From Gemmatimonadota bacterium (lineage in GTDB: Bacteria; Gemmatimonadota; Gemmatimonadetes; Longimicrobiales; Gaopeijiaceae), in assembly GCA_041390125.1 (NCBI GenBank), contig JAWKQN010000004.1, positions 248,001 to 312,000 on the forward strand: a stretch of DNA of 64,000 nt, given 5' to 3'. The position numbers were made by a program, and so were the translations under genes. Shown here piece by piece: positions 1-9,051 of the stretch. Within the stretch, counting starts at the first letter, position 1. Each line of letters begins with the position of its first letter. The notes beneath the pieces were generated by a model. The model was given only the letters and a program-made list of their open reading frames with translations. It ran no database searches and was not told the DNA's origin.

Positions 1-816
1 GGCAAGCCCGATCCGACGAACCGCATCATCGACCTCTTCTGCCCGCTCGGCAAAGGTCAACGTGCCATGATCGTGGCCCCGGCCAAGGCCGGGAAGACGA
101 TGGTGCTGCAGGCCATCGCCGAAGGCATCACCAAGAACCACCCCGAGTGCCGTCTGGTCATCCTGCTCGTGGACGAACGTCCCGAGGAGGTGACGGAGAT
201 GGAGATGTGTGGATTCGGAGAGGTGGTCGCCTCCTCCTTCGACCAGCCCGCCGAGCGTCACGCCGCCGTGGCGGAGATGATCTTCGAGCGGGCGCGCCGT
301 CAGGTGGAGTCGGGCGAGGACGTCGTCATCATCCTGGATTCGATCACGCGGCTGGCTCGCGCATACAACACGCTGCACGACGGGAGCGGCCGCACGCTGT
401 CGGGCGGCCTCGATGCCGGTTCGCTCGAGAAGCCCAAGCGGTTGCTCGGCAGCGCGCGCAAGATCGATCCGCGCCAGGGTGGTGGATCGCTCACGATCGT
501 GGCCACCGCGCTGATCGACACGGGGTCGCGCATGGACCAGGTGATCTTCGAGGAGTTCAAGGGCACGGGGAACAGCGAGCTGGTGCTGAGCCGTGAGCTG
601 GCGGATCGGCGCATCTTCCCCGCCATCGACCTCCAGGCCTCGGCCACGCGGAAGGAGGAGCTCCTGCTGGACGAAGGGGCCCTGGCGTTGTCGCATGCCT
701 TCCGCCGTCAGTTCGGCGGAGCCAACGCCTCCGACGCCATGAGCGAGTTGCTCGGCGCCATGCGGCGCACGGAGACGAACCGGGATCTCCTGGCGCTGGC
801 GCGACAGGGGGCGTAG
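1..816 (+). CDS. rho: Transcription termination factor Rho (3' part; gene starts before the window)
   Basis: This is the ATPase half of Rho, the hexameric RNA translocase that ends transcription. The reading frame is open from base 1, so the N-terminal RNA-binding part lies upstream of the window. About 271 residues are visible. The P-loop PAKAGKT is at visible residues 27-33, followed by the conserved VDERPEEVTEM segment and a Walker B strand (VVIILDSITRLARAYN). The secondary RNA-binding/R-loop region (GTGNSELVLSREL, then RRIFPAIDL and TRKEELLL) closes the protein as in known Rho sequences. It ends 40 bp from a convergent SRPBCC gene. There is no clear terminator hairpin in that gap. Confidence 0.97.
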   Translation, partial: GKPDPTNRIIDLFCPLGKGQRAMIVAPAKAGKTMVLQAIAEGITKNHPECRLVILLVDERPEEVTEMEMCGFGEVVASSFDQPAERHAAVAEMIFERARRQVESGEDVVIILDSITRLARAYNTLHDGSGRTLSGGLDAGSLEKPKRLLGSARKIDPRQGGGSLTIVATALIDTGSRMDQVIFEEFKGTGNSELVLSRELADRRIFPAIDLQASATRKEELLLDEGALALSHAFRRQFGGANASDAMSELLGAMRRTETNRDLLALARQGA

Positions 817-856
817 GTCGGGCGCGGGTCACCGCCCCCGGCGTGGACCGTCGGGG

Positions 857-1378
857 TCAGGACGGCTGGAGGAGGGCCTCGAGTCGGTCCAGTGCCTTGT
901 TCATCTCGTTCGCTTGCATGCGCGGCATGCCGAGCGCGAACCAGCCGAGCAGTGGGTTGCGCCCGAAGTCCCCGGCCTCGAGCCAGGTCAGGCGGGAACC
1001 GCCGGCCACGGGCTCGAGTCGCAGCGTGCCGGAGGTTGAAAGTCCCCCGTCCACCTGCACCTCGTACCGTACGAGGTGTGGGGGATCCACCTCGATCAGG
1101 CGAAGTGACCCCGTACCGACGTCGGCGTCATCCCAGTGCCGTTCGCGCGCCGTGGCCGCGGTTCCGGCCGCGTCCCGCAGGCCGTCCCAGGGCGTCCACG
1201 CATCCCACGCCCGTACGTCCGCGAGGTGCGGGAAGACCTGTGCGGGCTCCACGGGGAGCACCCGTGACGCCTCCGCCTGCCAGGTGCCCGGAAACATCCA
1301 ACCCAGTCCCAGGAAGGCGATCCCGGTCAGCGCCAGCAGGGCCACGACCCCCCAGGCCAGTCGCAGGGCGGGGAGCAT
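857..1378 (-). CDS. Membrane-anchored SRPBCC (polyketide cyclase-like) protein
   Basis: A protein of about 173 residues with one N-terminal membrane helix (residues ~5-26) followed by an SRPBCC/START-like fold (~35-170). The domain start is recognisable from the pattern EASRVLPVEPAQVFPHL...W..WTPWDG, then VRYEVQVDGG...GTLRLEP..GGSRLTWLEAGDFG. Such domains bind hydrophobic ligands, but the ligand here is unknown. I chose the ATG at 1378, directly before the membrane helix. A GTG at 1447 would add 23 proline-rich residues. It is divergent from the HEAT-repeat gene at 1557 and convergent with rho. Confidence 0.8.
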   Translation of the reverse strand: MLPALRLAWGVVALLALTGIAFLGLGWMFPGTWQAEASRVLPVEPAQVFPHLADVRAWDAWTPWDGLRDAAGTAATARERHWDDADVGTGSLRLIEVDPPHLVRYEVQVDGGLSTSGTLRLEPVAGGSRLTWLEAGDFGRNPLLGWFALGMPRMQANEMNKALDRLEALLQPS

Positions 1379-1556
1379 CCGACGCTCGTCGGTGCCGTCG
1401 AGGGGATCGGGGTCGGGCCCGGAAGGCGGTCGGGTGGTGGAAGTCACGTGCAGGCGAGAGATTGGGGCGTCCGGGCCGGGGTGTCGGCGCTGGACCAGCT
1501 TCGCCGCGCATGGCGAAGCCGTCAACCGACCGATGGCCGGGAGAATCGCGGGGCCG

Positions 1557-3599
1557 ATGAGCAATCCGGGCGCCCGGAGCACGGAGGTGGTGCTCTCCAG
1601 GGAGTTGAGCAACTTCCTGGTCGAGTTGTCCATCGCCGTCCATCGCTACGCGATGTATCCCCCGGACCACCCGTCCCTGGCTCCGGTGGGTGACGCGCTC
1701 TTCCGCATCCTGCGCCGCCTGCTCGAGACCCGCACGTCCATCTCGCTCGGGATCGCCAACAAGCAGCTGGTCATCGACGGCGTCGCCACCGACCAACGCA
1801 ACCCCGTCCTGCAGGACCTGGCGCGGCGCCTGCACATGCACCAGCTGGGCGCCCTGACGTTCAATCGCGAGATCAGCGTCGACTCGCTCCGCGAGCTCTT
1901 CGCGGCGCTCGCCACCGAGGCCGAGCGCGGTGGAGCGACCCCGATCGGCCTGCGTCCCGAGGAAGAGATCCCCCGGCTCCAGGGCATCCGGCTCGTGCCC
2001 GTGGGCTACGACTCGCTCGAGCTCGATCGCCATGCCACGGAACCCACGGGGAGCGCCATGCGGCTCTGGCTGCAACTGGCGCAGGCCGCGACCGCGGCCG
2101 AGCGCCCGTTCGGCCGCGAGCAGGCACCGCCGCCCGAGGAGATCGCCGACTCCATCCGCAAGCACGAGCGCTCGGCCGCCTACGACCAGGTGATCGTCGG
2201 GTATCTGCTGCAGCTCGCCGAGGACATCCGGGCCGGCGACAGCCCGGACCTGCTGAAGGTCCGCGAGAACGTGAGCCGGCTGATCCAGGAGCTGGACGAT
2301 CCCACGCTGCGTCGCCTGCTGGAGATGGGGGGAGACCTGACGCAGCGGCGGCGGTTCGTGGCCGACACCGTGGAGACGTTGGGCGACGACGCCATCATGA
2401 AGCTGCTGCGAGCGGCCGCGGAGGCGTCCGGGCAGGAGATCTCGCCCGGGCTCGTGCGCCTGCTCACCAAGCTCGCCTTCCACGCGCGCGAGGGGGAAGA
2501 CCGGCTCCGTCCGATCGCCCTGGATCACCTCCGTGGCAAGGTCGAGGAGCTGATGTCCGACTGGACGCTCCCCGATGCCAACGCCCGCGCACATACCCGC
2601 ATCCTCGACGAGCTGTCGCGGGCCCAGCCCCTCCTCGATCTGACGGAGGAGGACGCGACCCTGTCGGGCATCTCGGTGCTGCAGATGGCGCTGGAGGTGG
2701 ACGCCTACGGTCCCATGGTCGAGTCGGCGCTCGACGCTGTCATCACCGCCGGGGAGCTGCCGGACATCGTGCCCCTGATCGAGGGTGCGCACATGACCGA
2801 GACGGGCCGCTTGCTCCGGGCCCGGCTGAGCGACGTCCGCCAGATCGAAGCGCTCGTCGGACTGGACGACGTAGGGGAGGAGTCGCTCGCACTGCTCGTG
2901 AACCTCGCGGGGCCCGATCAGGCCATCCCGGCGCTCTTGCGCGTCCTCGCGGACGCTCCGGCGCGGGCCATCCGCCGCAAGGTGCTGAGCCGACTGATCG
3001 ACCTCGGGCCCATGATCGGCCGCCACATGGGTCCCTACCTCGAGGATATGCGCTGGTACGTGGTGCGCAACGCGCTGGGCCTCCTGCAGCGTACCGGCGC
3101 CACGCCGGCCGGCTTCACGCCGGAGTCGTACCTGCGCCACCCCGACGTGCGCGTGCAGCGCGAGGCGCTCCCGCTGGCGTTGGCCCACGACGACCTCCGA
3201 AAGCGTGCGCTGGTGGTGGCGCTGACGAGCGGGGACGAGCGCATGCGCAACATGGCCCTGGTGGACCTCCAGCAGGGCATCCCGGAAACGGTGCTCCCGG
3301 TGTTGATCGACCACCTCGTGCGACCGGCCGCGAATCCGCAGCGCCGCACGGCCATCCGTCTGCTCGGAAGCTCCGCCTCACCGCTGGCGCGGCGCGCGCT
3401 CCGCCAGCTGGTCGATGCCGGGACCGGCCTCTTCCGCCGCCAGAAGCTCAAGGAGGCGACCCCCGCCATGCTGGACGCGCTCGCAACCCTGGCCACGGCC
3501 TGCCCCGACGATCCGGCCGTCAAGCCCCTGCTGCACGCCGCACGCCGGTCCCGGGTGGCCGCCGTGCGGGCCGCCGCGGCCGGGCAGGCCCCGGAATGA
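1557..3599 (+). CDS. HEAT-repeat-like protein with an N-terminal domain shared with the next gene
   Basis: A soluble protein of about 680 residues with no signal peptide. The first ~110 residues (from SRELSNFLVELSIAVHRYAM, then YPPDHPSLAPV) resemble the N-terminus of the downstream HD-GYP protein. The rest is a run of amphipathic helix pairs typical of HEAT/ARM-type scaffolds, for example LLNRLIDLGPMIG-like units and ALPLALAHDDLRKRALVVAL. I chose the ATG at 1557, with GGGAGA 12 bases upstream. A second ATG lies at 1533. The stop overlaps the next start by 4 bases (ATGA), so the two are translationally coupled and probably work together. The function is unknown; a scaffold for the HD-GYP protein is my inference. 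Confidence 0.8.
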   Translation: MSNPGARSTEVVLSRELSNFLVELSIAVHRYAMYPPDHPSLAPVGDALFRILRRLLETRTSISLGIANKQLVIDGVATDQRNPVLQDLARRLHMHQLGALTFNREISVDSLRELFAALATEAERGGATPIGLRPEEEIPRLQGIRLVPVGYDSLELDRHATEPTGSAMRLWLQLAQAATAAERPFGREQAPPPEEIADSIRKHERSAAYDQVIVGYLLQLAEDIRAGDSPDLLKVRENVSRLIQELDDPTLRRLLEMGGDLTQRRRFVADTVETLGDDAIMKLLRAAAEASGQEISPGLVRLLTKLAFHAREGEDRLRPIALDHLRGKVEELMSDWTLPDANARAHTRILDELSRAQPLLDLTEEDATLSGISVLQMALEVDAYGPMVESALDAVITAGELPDIVPLIEGAHMTETGRLLRARLSDVRQIEALVGLDDVGEESLALLVNLAGPDQAIPALLRVLADAPARAIRRKVLSRLIDLGPMIGRHMGPYLEDMRWYVVRNALGLLQRTGATPAGFTPESYLRHPDVRVQREALPLALAHDDLRKRALVVALTSGDERMRNMALVDLQQGIPETVLPVLIDHLVRPAANPQRRTAIRLLGSSASPLARRALRQLVDAGTGLFRRQKLKEATPAMLDALATLATACPDDPAVKPLLHAARRSRVAAVRAAAAGQAPE

Positions 3600-4777
3600 G
3601 CGAACAGGAGCAGGCTGCCCGGTTCCTGACCGGGCTCGCGCAGGCGCTGTCCACCCTCTCGCTGTACGACGAAGAGCATCCGGCGGTCCAGCGCGCGGTG
3701 GACACGGCCTACGAGGCGCTCTTCCGGCTCCAGGAGCTTCAGTCCCGACCCATCCTCACGTTCCTGGGAGAAGAGGTCATCTTCCAGAGCCGGCCGCTCC
3801 ACGCGTTGCGCAACTGGGAGTGGAGCGCTCGTCTGGCGCAGGCCGGCGTCGAGCGTCTGGAATTCACCGGTCCGGCTACGCGGCCCGAGTTCGAGGCCTT
3901 CCTCCTCGAGGTCTACCACAAGCTGGTGGGACAGGCAGAGGGGAGCGCGAGCGCCCGTCAGATGGCCAACACCACCATCCGGTGGGGACCGGTGGGCCTG
4001 CGCGGAGGCTCGACGGGTGTCGATGAGGATTCGCTGGTCACGGGGCGCCTGCAGCTCTCGCTGCGGGAGGAGGCAGAGACCGTCCGCTGGTTGCACGACG
4101 AGCTGCGCGACCGGGGCAAGCTGCAGATGCTCGAGGCGGACACCATCGTGCGCTCCCTCGCGGTGGCGATGCACGGGGATCGTGACGTCATCATCCCGCT
4201 GCTCAAGCTCAAGGACTTCGATCAGTACACGACCACCCACTCGCTGAACGTCTCCGTGCTCAGCATGGCCCTTGCGGAGTTCATCGGGCTCGGGCCGAGC
4301 GACGTCCGCCGCTTCGGGGTGTCGGGGCTCCTCCACGACATCGGCAAGATCCGGGTGCCGCGGGACATCCTCAACAAGGCGGGGAAGCTGACCGACCGGG
4401 AGCGCGACGTGATGAATCGGCACCCGGTCGAGGGGGCCAAGATCCTCATCCAGCGCGAGGCCTCCCTGGACATGGCGGCCGTGGTCGCGTACGAGCACCA
4501 CATCCGCATCGACGGGGGTGGATATCCGCGCCGGACGTATGCCCGCCCGTGCCACCGTGCCAGCGACCTGGTCCACATCTGCGACGTCTACGATGCATTG
4601 CGCACGCATCGGCCCTATCGCAACGCCTGGCCCAACGACCGCGTCCTGGCCTACCTGGAGGAGGGGGCGGGGAAGGAATTCTCCGAGGCGCTGACGCACG
4701 CCTTCGTCACCATGGTGCGTCGCTGGGAGAGCCGGATCGTGGAGCTGCGCGCCGAGACCGACGTCCTGCGGGAGTAG
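3596..4777 (+). CDS. HD-GYP domain protein, probable cyclic-di-GMP phosphodiesterase
   Basis: A 393-residue protein. Residues ~1-125 form an uncharacterised domain (FLTGLAQALSTLSLYDEEHP) that resembles the start of the upstream HEAT protein. Residues ~210-370 are an HD-GYP domain, the family that hydrolyses cyclic di-GMP. HDIGK (H247, D248), a following RHPVEGA histidine, a VVAYEHH motif, GGYP (~308-311) and DVYDAL are all present, so the metal site looks intact. There is no receiver or membrane segment, so input probably comes through the N-terminal domain or its coupled partner. A strong hairpin follows at 4797-4832. Confidence 0.9.
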   Translation: MSEQEQAARFLTGLAQALSTLSLYDEEHPAVQRAVDTAYEALFRLQELQSRPILTFLGEEVIFQSRPLHALRNWEWSARLAQAGVERLEFTGPATRPEFEAFLLEVYHKLVGQAEGSASARQMANTTIRWGPVGLRGGSTGVDEDSLVTGRLQLSLREEAETVRWLHDELRDRGKLQMLEADTIVRSLAVAMHGDRDVIIPLLKLKDFDQYTTTHSLNVSVLSMALAEFIGLGPSDVRRFGVSGLLHDIGKIRVPRDILNKAGKLTDRERDVMNRHPVEGAKILIQREASLDMAAVVAYEHHIRIDGGGYPRRTYARPCHRASDLVHICDVYDALRTHRPYRNAWPNDRVLAYLEEGAGKEFSEALTHAFVTMVRRWESRIVELRAETDVLRE

Positions 4778-4796
4778 CGGGTCACCGAAGAAGCGA

Positions 4797-4832
4797 CGAC
4801 CCCGCGCGCACCGTCCGGCACGCGCGGGGTCG
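4797..4832. terminator. Bidirectional hairpin between convergent genes
   Basis: A perfect 12-bp inverted repeat (CGACCCCGCGCG at 4797-4808 pairs with 4821-4832) encloses a 12-base loop. It sits in the 67-bp gap between the convergent HD-GYP and aminotransferase genes. It lacks a good U tract on either side, so it may need Rho or act mainly as an mRNA 3'-end barrier. Confidence 0.7.
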
Positions 4833-4844
4833 GAACCAATTCCC

Positions 4845-6008
4845 TCAACCGCGGAAGCGACCCAGTCGCTCGCCGGCCTGCTCGAGGGTCTCGATGCGCT
4901 TGCAGAACGCGAAGCGCACGAGCGAGCGTCCGCGGACCGGCTCCGAGAAGAAGGAGGAGCCCGGCACCGGGGCCACCCCGGCCTCGCGCGTCAGGCGACG
5001 CGCGAAGGTGTGATCGTCCTCGTCCGAGATGGCCGAGAAGTCCGCCAGGACGTAGTAGGCGCCCTGAGGGACGCTGCAGGTGAAGCCCGCCGCGCGCAGC
5101 GCCGGCAGGAAGACGTCCCTCCGCTGCCGATAGCCGTCGCACATCTCGGAGTAGTAGTCCGGGCCCAGCCGCTCGAGCCCCACCGCGCACGCCTCCTGCA
5201 GCGGTGCCGGCGCGCCGACCGTCAAGAAGTCGTGCACCTTGCGGATGGCCGTGCTGATGTCGGCCGGCGCCACGACCGAGCCGATCCGCCAGCCGGTCAC
5301 CGCGAAGGTCTTGGACAGGCCGCTGACCGTGATGGTGCGGTCGCGCATCCCGGGCAGCGTCGCCATGGGGATGTGCTCGCCCTCGTAGAGGATGTGCTCG
5401 TAGATCTCGTCCGTGATGGCGATGGCGTCGAAGCGCCGGCACAGGTCGGCCACGCCTTCCAGCTCGGCGCGGCTGAAGACCCGCCCCGTGGGGTTGTTGG
5501 GCGTGTTCAGCACGATCGCCCGGGTGCGCTCGGAGAACGCCGCGCCCAACCGCGTGAGGTCGAGCGCGAAATCGGGCGCGTCGAGCGGGACCATCACGGC
5601 CTTGGCGCCCGCGATCATGGCATCGGGGGCGTAGTTCTCGTAGAAGGGCTCGAGGACGATCACCTCGTCTCCCGGATCACAGATGGCCAGCAGCACCGCC
5701 ACCATGGCTTCCGTGGCCCCGCAGGTGATGGTCATCTCCCGCTCGGGGTGGACGTCCATCCCGTAGGCTTCCGCGTAGCGCCGGCAGAGCGCCTCACGCA
5801 GGTGGGGTGTCCCCCAGGTGATCGCGTACTGGTTGTCGTCCGCCTGGATGGCCGCGCAGGCGGCGTCCTTGAGCAGTTGCGGGGCGGGGAAGTCGGGAAA
5901 GCCCTGAGCCAGGTTGATGGCGTCGTGCTCGCGCGCGACGCGGGTCATCTCCCGGATGACGGACTCGGTGAAGTCCCGGGTCCGCAGGGAGGTCGGGGGA
6001 CGCGTCAT
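4845..6008 (-). CDS. Class I/II pyridoxal-phosphate aminotransferase
   Basis: A 387-residue fold-type I PLP enzyme. It has the substrate-side segment INLAQGFPDFPAP, the NTPNNPTGRVF motif (~168-178), the ITDEIYEHI cofactor-contact segment and the Schiff-base lysine K233 in LSKTFAVTGWRIG. This pattern fits the methionine/kynurenine/aspartate-type aminotransferases; the exact amino acid is not readable from sequence. It starts 40 bp downstream of a sugar transferase on the same strand, so the two may share the promoter at 6968-6996. A role in amino-sugar formation is possible but unsupported, since sugar aminotransferases belong to a different PLP family. Confidence 0.92.
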   Translation of the reverse strand: MTRPPTSLRTRDFTESVIREMTRVAREHDAINLAQGFPDFPAPQLLKDAACAAIQADDNQYAITWGTPHLREALCRRYAEAYGMDVHPEREMTITCGATEAMVAVLLAICDPGDEVIVLEPFYENYAPDAMIAGAKAVMVPLDAPDFALDLTRLGAAFSERTRAIVLNTPNNPTGRVFSRAELEGVADLCRRFDAIAITDEIYEHILYEGEHIPMATLPGMRDRTITVSGLSKTFAVTGWRIGSVVAPADISTAIRKVHDFLTVGAPAPLQEACAVGLERLGPDYYSEMCDGYRQRRDVFLPALRAAGFTCSVPQGAYYVLADFSAISDEDDHTFARRLTREAGVAPVPGSSFFSEPVRGRSLVRFAFCKRIETLEQAGERLGRFRG

Positions 6009-6048
6009 GAAGGCCTGTTCTGTGGGAGGCGGAGACGGGGTCCCCAGA

Positions 6049-6846
6049 TCAGAGGCTGCCCCGCCGGAAGAGCATCACGGGAACCGTCCGCATCATGATG
6101 CGCAAGTCCTGCACGGCCGAGCGCTGCTCGATGTACTCCAGGTCGAGGTGGATCTTGCGCCGCACGTCGTCCAGGGATTGATCGTACGAGTGGTTCACCT
6201 GCGCCCAGCCGGTGATGCCGGGCAGGACGCGATGCCGTCCGTTGTAGAGGGGCACGCGGGCGCGCAGCGCCACGGCGATGTCCGGCTGCTCCGGGCGCGG
6301 ACCCACCAGGTTCATGTCTCCGCGCAGCACGTTGAAGAGCTGGGGCAGCTCGTCGAGGCGGTACTTGCGCAGGATGTGCCCGACGGGCGTGATGCGCGGG
6401 TCGTCCGGGGTGGCCCAGACCTGTGGAGCGTCAGCAGAGGCCCGCATCGTACGGAACTTGTAGATGCGGAAGAGACGCCCCCCGTAGTCGACGCGCCGTC
6501 GGGCGCGCCCGGGTCCGTCCACCACCGTGTGCCAGTCCCGCTCCCGCTCCCGCCGGTCGAGGCCCACCCGGGTCTGTGTGAAGATCACCGGTCCGGGGGA
6601 GGTGAGCTTGATGAGGGCCGCGATGAGCAGCATCAGGGGCGCGGCCAGCATCAGCAGCGAAAGCGCCGCGAGCACGTTCAGCACGCGACGGGCGCGCTCG
6701 CGGGTACGGGCGCGGCGCCGGGCATCGCGGGCGATGCGCGCCGTGACGTCCTTTTGGCGGGGCCGTGGAAGGACGATCGGAGGTGCCTCGCGGAGACTGT
6801 CTCCACGGGCACGGGTTTGTACGGACCGCTGGTGCGCGCTCAACAC
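6049..6846 (-). CDS. Initiating sugar transferase for exopolysaccharide (copy 1)
   Basis: This is a bacterial sugar transferase of the short ExoY/PglC type, which moves a sugar-1-phosphate onto undecaprenyl phosphate to prime polysaccharide synthesis. It has 265 residues with one hydrophobic segment (~54-78), then KLTSPGPVIF, FRIYKFRTMR, RLDELPQLFNVLRGDMNL, VGPRPE and ITGWAQVN, all family hallmarks. It starts with GTG. It is closely similar to the second copy at 38840-39634, including an Arg/Asp-rich insert before the FKFRTMR-type motif. A sigma70-like promoter lies about 120 bp upstream (6968-6996). Confidence 0.93.
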   Translation of the reverse strand: MLSAHQRSVQTRARGDSLREAPPIVLPRPRQKDVTARIARDARRRARTRERARRVLNVLAALSLLMLAAPLMLLIAALIKLTSPGPVIFTQTRVGLDRRERERDWHTVVDGPGRARRRVDYGGRLFRIYKFRTMRASADAPQVWATPDDPRITPVGHILRKYRLDELPQLFNVLRGDMNLVGPRPEQPDIAVALRARVPLYNGRHRVLPGITGWAQVNHSYDQSLDDVRRKIHLDLEYIEQRSAVQDLRIMMRTVPVMLFRRGSL

Positions 6847-6967
6847 CTGCTTGCGCTCGCTTCGGGGGAGCCGGTGGACAGGCCCGCCCCGCCCCCTCCG
6901 TCAGGTGGGAGGAGCGGGAGCAGAAGCGGACCCGGGAACCTGGACTTCGTGGCTGACGACCGAAGAA

Positions 6968-6996
6968 CCAATACCCCCAAACTCGAATCGTGTCAA
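6968..6996 (-). promoter_or_regulatory. Sigma70-type promoter for sugar transferase copy 1
   Basis: Read on the minus strand: a perfect -35 TTGACA (6996-6991), a 17-base spacer, and TATTGG (6973-6968) as a weak -10 (3 of 6). It lies in an unusually AT-rich patch of the 177-bp gap between the GGDEF-REC-HD-GYP gene and the sugar transferase. The predicted start is near 6961, giving a leader of about 115 bases. Confidence 0.5.
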
Positions 6997-7023
6997 CGGT
7001 TTGTGGGATCGGCGCCACGCTCC

Positions 7024-9024
7024 TCAGCCCGTCCGGACGGACTCCGGCTCGGTCCGGAACGACTCCAGCACGGCGGCCAGGGGAGCGGCGACCTCGTCCA
7101 GGAGCTCCACGACACGGGGATCGAAATGGCGCCCGGAGGCGGCCCGGATGTGGTCCAGGGCCGCATTGAAGGCGAGCGGAGGGCGGTAGCGGCGGTAGGT
7201 GGTCATGGCATCCAGGGTATCGGCCACCGCACAGATCCGGGCTTCGGGCGGGATGGAGCGGCCCGCCAGGCCGTCCGGGTACCCGGTGCCGTCCCACCGC
7301 TCCGCATGCCAGCGCACGACCGCCGGGGCCGCCGTCCCGCCCAGGAGCACCTCCACCAGCGACTGACCCACGACGGGGTAGCGCTGGATGGCGCGGAACT
7401 CCTCCACCGTCAGGGGCACCACCTTGTTGAGCAACGGCGCCGGCACCGCCAGCCGCCCGAGGTCGTGGAGCCGCGCGCCGAGGGAGAGGCCCTCGAGGTC
7501 CAGGAGCGGGTGGCCCGCCCGGGCCCAGGCGGCCCCCAGGAGCTCGGCGGCCGCCTGGACCCGCCGTCCATGGCCGGCACCGTACTCCTCGCGTTCCTCG
7601 ACGGCGTCGGCGAGCTGGATGAGAAGGGACTCGCGTTCGGCCGAGCGCTCACCGCCCCGGTGTGAGGGGGACGGGCGCCGCTGCGCCAACAGCTCCGCGA
7701 GGGTGTGGCGCAGGGTCACCGGGGCGATCGGTTGGATCAGGTACCGGTCGGCCTGCGCCTCCGCCACGGCCCCCAGCGACCGCTCGTCGAGCGGCTCGCT
7801 CAGGGCCAGCACCGGCAGCGTGGGCCAGCGCGCCTTGAGCGTCCGGCACAGACGCGGTCCGTCCCCGTCGGGAAGGTGCAGGTCCACGATCAGCACGTCC
7901 GGTCGGCGCTCCAGCGTCTCCAGCGCGTCGGCCCCCTGCTCGAAGGGCAGCGTGCCGAACCCGTCCGCGTGCAGGGCCTCCAGGAGCTCGGCGCGACGCT
8001 CTCCGTCGGGATGGACCACGAGCACGGTCCGGTCCGCGCCCACCGGCTCGATGACCGGTCGGGTGGGCTCGCCCTCGTCCCCTGCGCTCGGTGCGATCTG
8101 CTCCTCCGAGCCGAAGATCCGTACGCAATCGCGGCCGTCGCGCTTCGCGCGGTAGAGCGCGTGGTCGGCGGCCGCCAGGAGGTCGTCGACCCCCTTCATG
8201 GCCGGGTGGTAGACCGCGATCCCGGCCGAGACGGTCAACGGCTGGTCGGAGAAGCGCACCGAGCCGAGCGCACGCCGGACCCGTCGAGCAAACGTGACGG
8301 CGCCTTCGAGGGGCGCATCCGTGAGGACCGACACGAACTCCTCGCCCCCCATACGGGCGCTCAGGTTCATGCGGCGGGTGTTGTCGCGCAGCACGTCGGC
8401 GAAGGCGCGCAGGGCCAGATCGCCGGCGCCGTGACCCAGCTCGTCGTTGAAGCGCTTGAAGTGGTCCAGGTCGAACAGGACCACGCACAGGCCGGCGCCC
8501 CGCTCCGCGGCCGCGAACCGGCTCTCGATGAAGGTGAGCGCGTGCCTGCGGTTGGGGAGGCGGGTGAGGTTGTCCGTCAGCGCCATGGTCTCGGCGCGCA
8601 CGAGGTCGCCCCGGAAGCGCACCCCCAGGAGGGAGAGCACGCCCGCGAAGACGGCGGTGGAGGCGGCCCAGCTCCAGCCCTCGGCGAAGAGGTCCCCCGC
8701 CGACACCAGGTGCGCGGCGCCGCCCGACAGGAGGGCGGCCAGCGCGCCCAGCAAGGCCCCGCGGGGACCGCGCCAATAGCCCAGGAAGAGGGCCGGCAGC
8801 AGGATGAGCGTGGCGACCAGGGGCTCGAGGCCCGGGACGCCCCGATGGGCCAGCCCCGCCAGGACGGGGGGCACCAGGAAGGCGACGAGGGACAGGACGA
8901 CGTACCGGACCGCCGGTGGGGAATCGTCTCCTGGATGTCGCATGGCGTCCGCCTGTTCGGGCCGGCCCGAGGAGCCTGTCCTTCCGGACGACACCGGCCT
9001 GTGCGCCACGAAAGCAGGCTCCAT
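7024..9024 (-). CDS. Membrane GGDEF - receiver - HD-GYP cyclic-di-GMP protein
   Basis: A 666-residue protein. N-terminal membrane helices (~38-140) lead into a GGDEF domain with an intact GGEEF site (226-230), a receiver (~332-450) and an HD-GYP domain (~465-640). The cyclase looks active, but the inhibitory RxxD site reads RRMN, so product feedback may be lost. The receiver keeps the phosphoacceptor-type Asp (D381) but lacks the acidic pair (VVHPD) and the usual Lys (LIQPI). In the HD-GYP part the HD pair is kept (H520/D521), yet the usual RHP is RYP and HHE is HAE, so two metal ligands look lost. An alternative ATG with better upstream purines is at 8943. It is the last gene of a long minus-strand EPS operon. 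Confidence 0.92.
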   Translation of the reverse strand: MEPAFVAHRPVSSGRTGSSGRPEQADAMRHPGDDSPPAVRYVVLSLVAFLVPPVLAGLAHRGVPGLEPLVATLILLPALFLGYWRGPRGALLGALAALLSGGAAHLVSAGDLFAEGWSWAASTAVFAGVLSLLGVRFRGDLVRAETMALTDNLTRLPNRRHALTFIESRFAAAERGAGLCVVLFDLDHFKRFNDELGHGAGDLALRAFADVLRDNTRRMNLSARMGGEEFVSVLTDAPLEGAVTFARRVRRALGSVRFSDQPLTVSAGIAVYHPAMKGVDDLLAAADHALYRAKRDGRDCVRIFGSEEQIAPSAGDEGEPTRPVIEPVGADRTVLVVHPDGERRAELLEALHADGFGTLPFEQGADALETLERRPDVLIVDLHLPDGDGPRLCRTLKARWPTLPVLALSEPLDERSLGAVAEAQADRYLIQPIAPVTLRHTLAELLAQRRPSPSHRGGERSAERESLLIQLADAVEEREEYGAGHGRRVQAAAELLGAAWARAGHPLLDLEGLSLGARLHDLGRLAVPAPLLNKVVPLTVEEFRAIQRYPVVGQSLVEVLLGGTAAPAVVRWHAERWDGTGYPDGLAGRSIPPEARICAVADTLDAMTTYRRYRPPLAFNAALDHIRAASGRHFDPRVVELLDEVAAPLAAVLESFRTEPESVRTG

Positions 9025-9051
9025 GCCAGCCGTGCGGCCGGCACGGTCGAC

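Noticed and set aside
1128..3314. 728-codon minus-strand frame opposite the HEAT gene
   Set aside because: His/Glu/Arg-rich composition with no recognisable domain; it is a shadow of the plus-strand gene.
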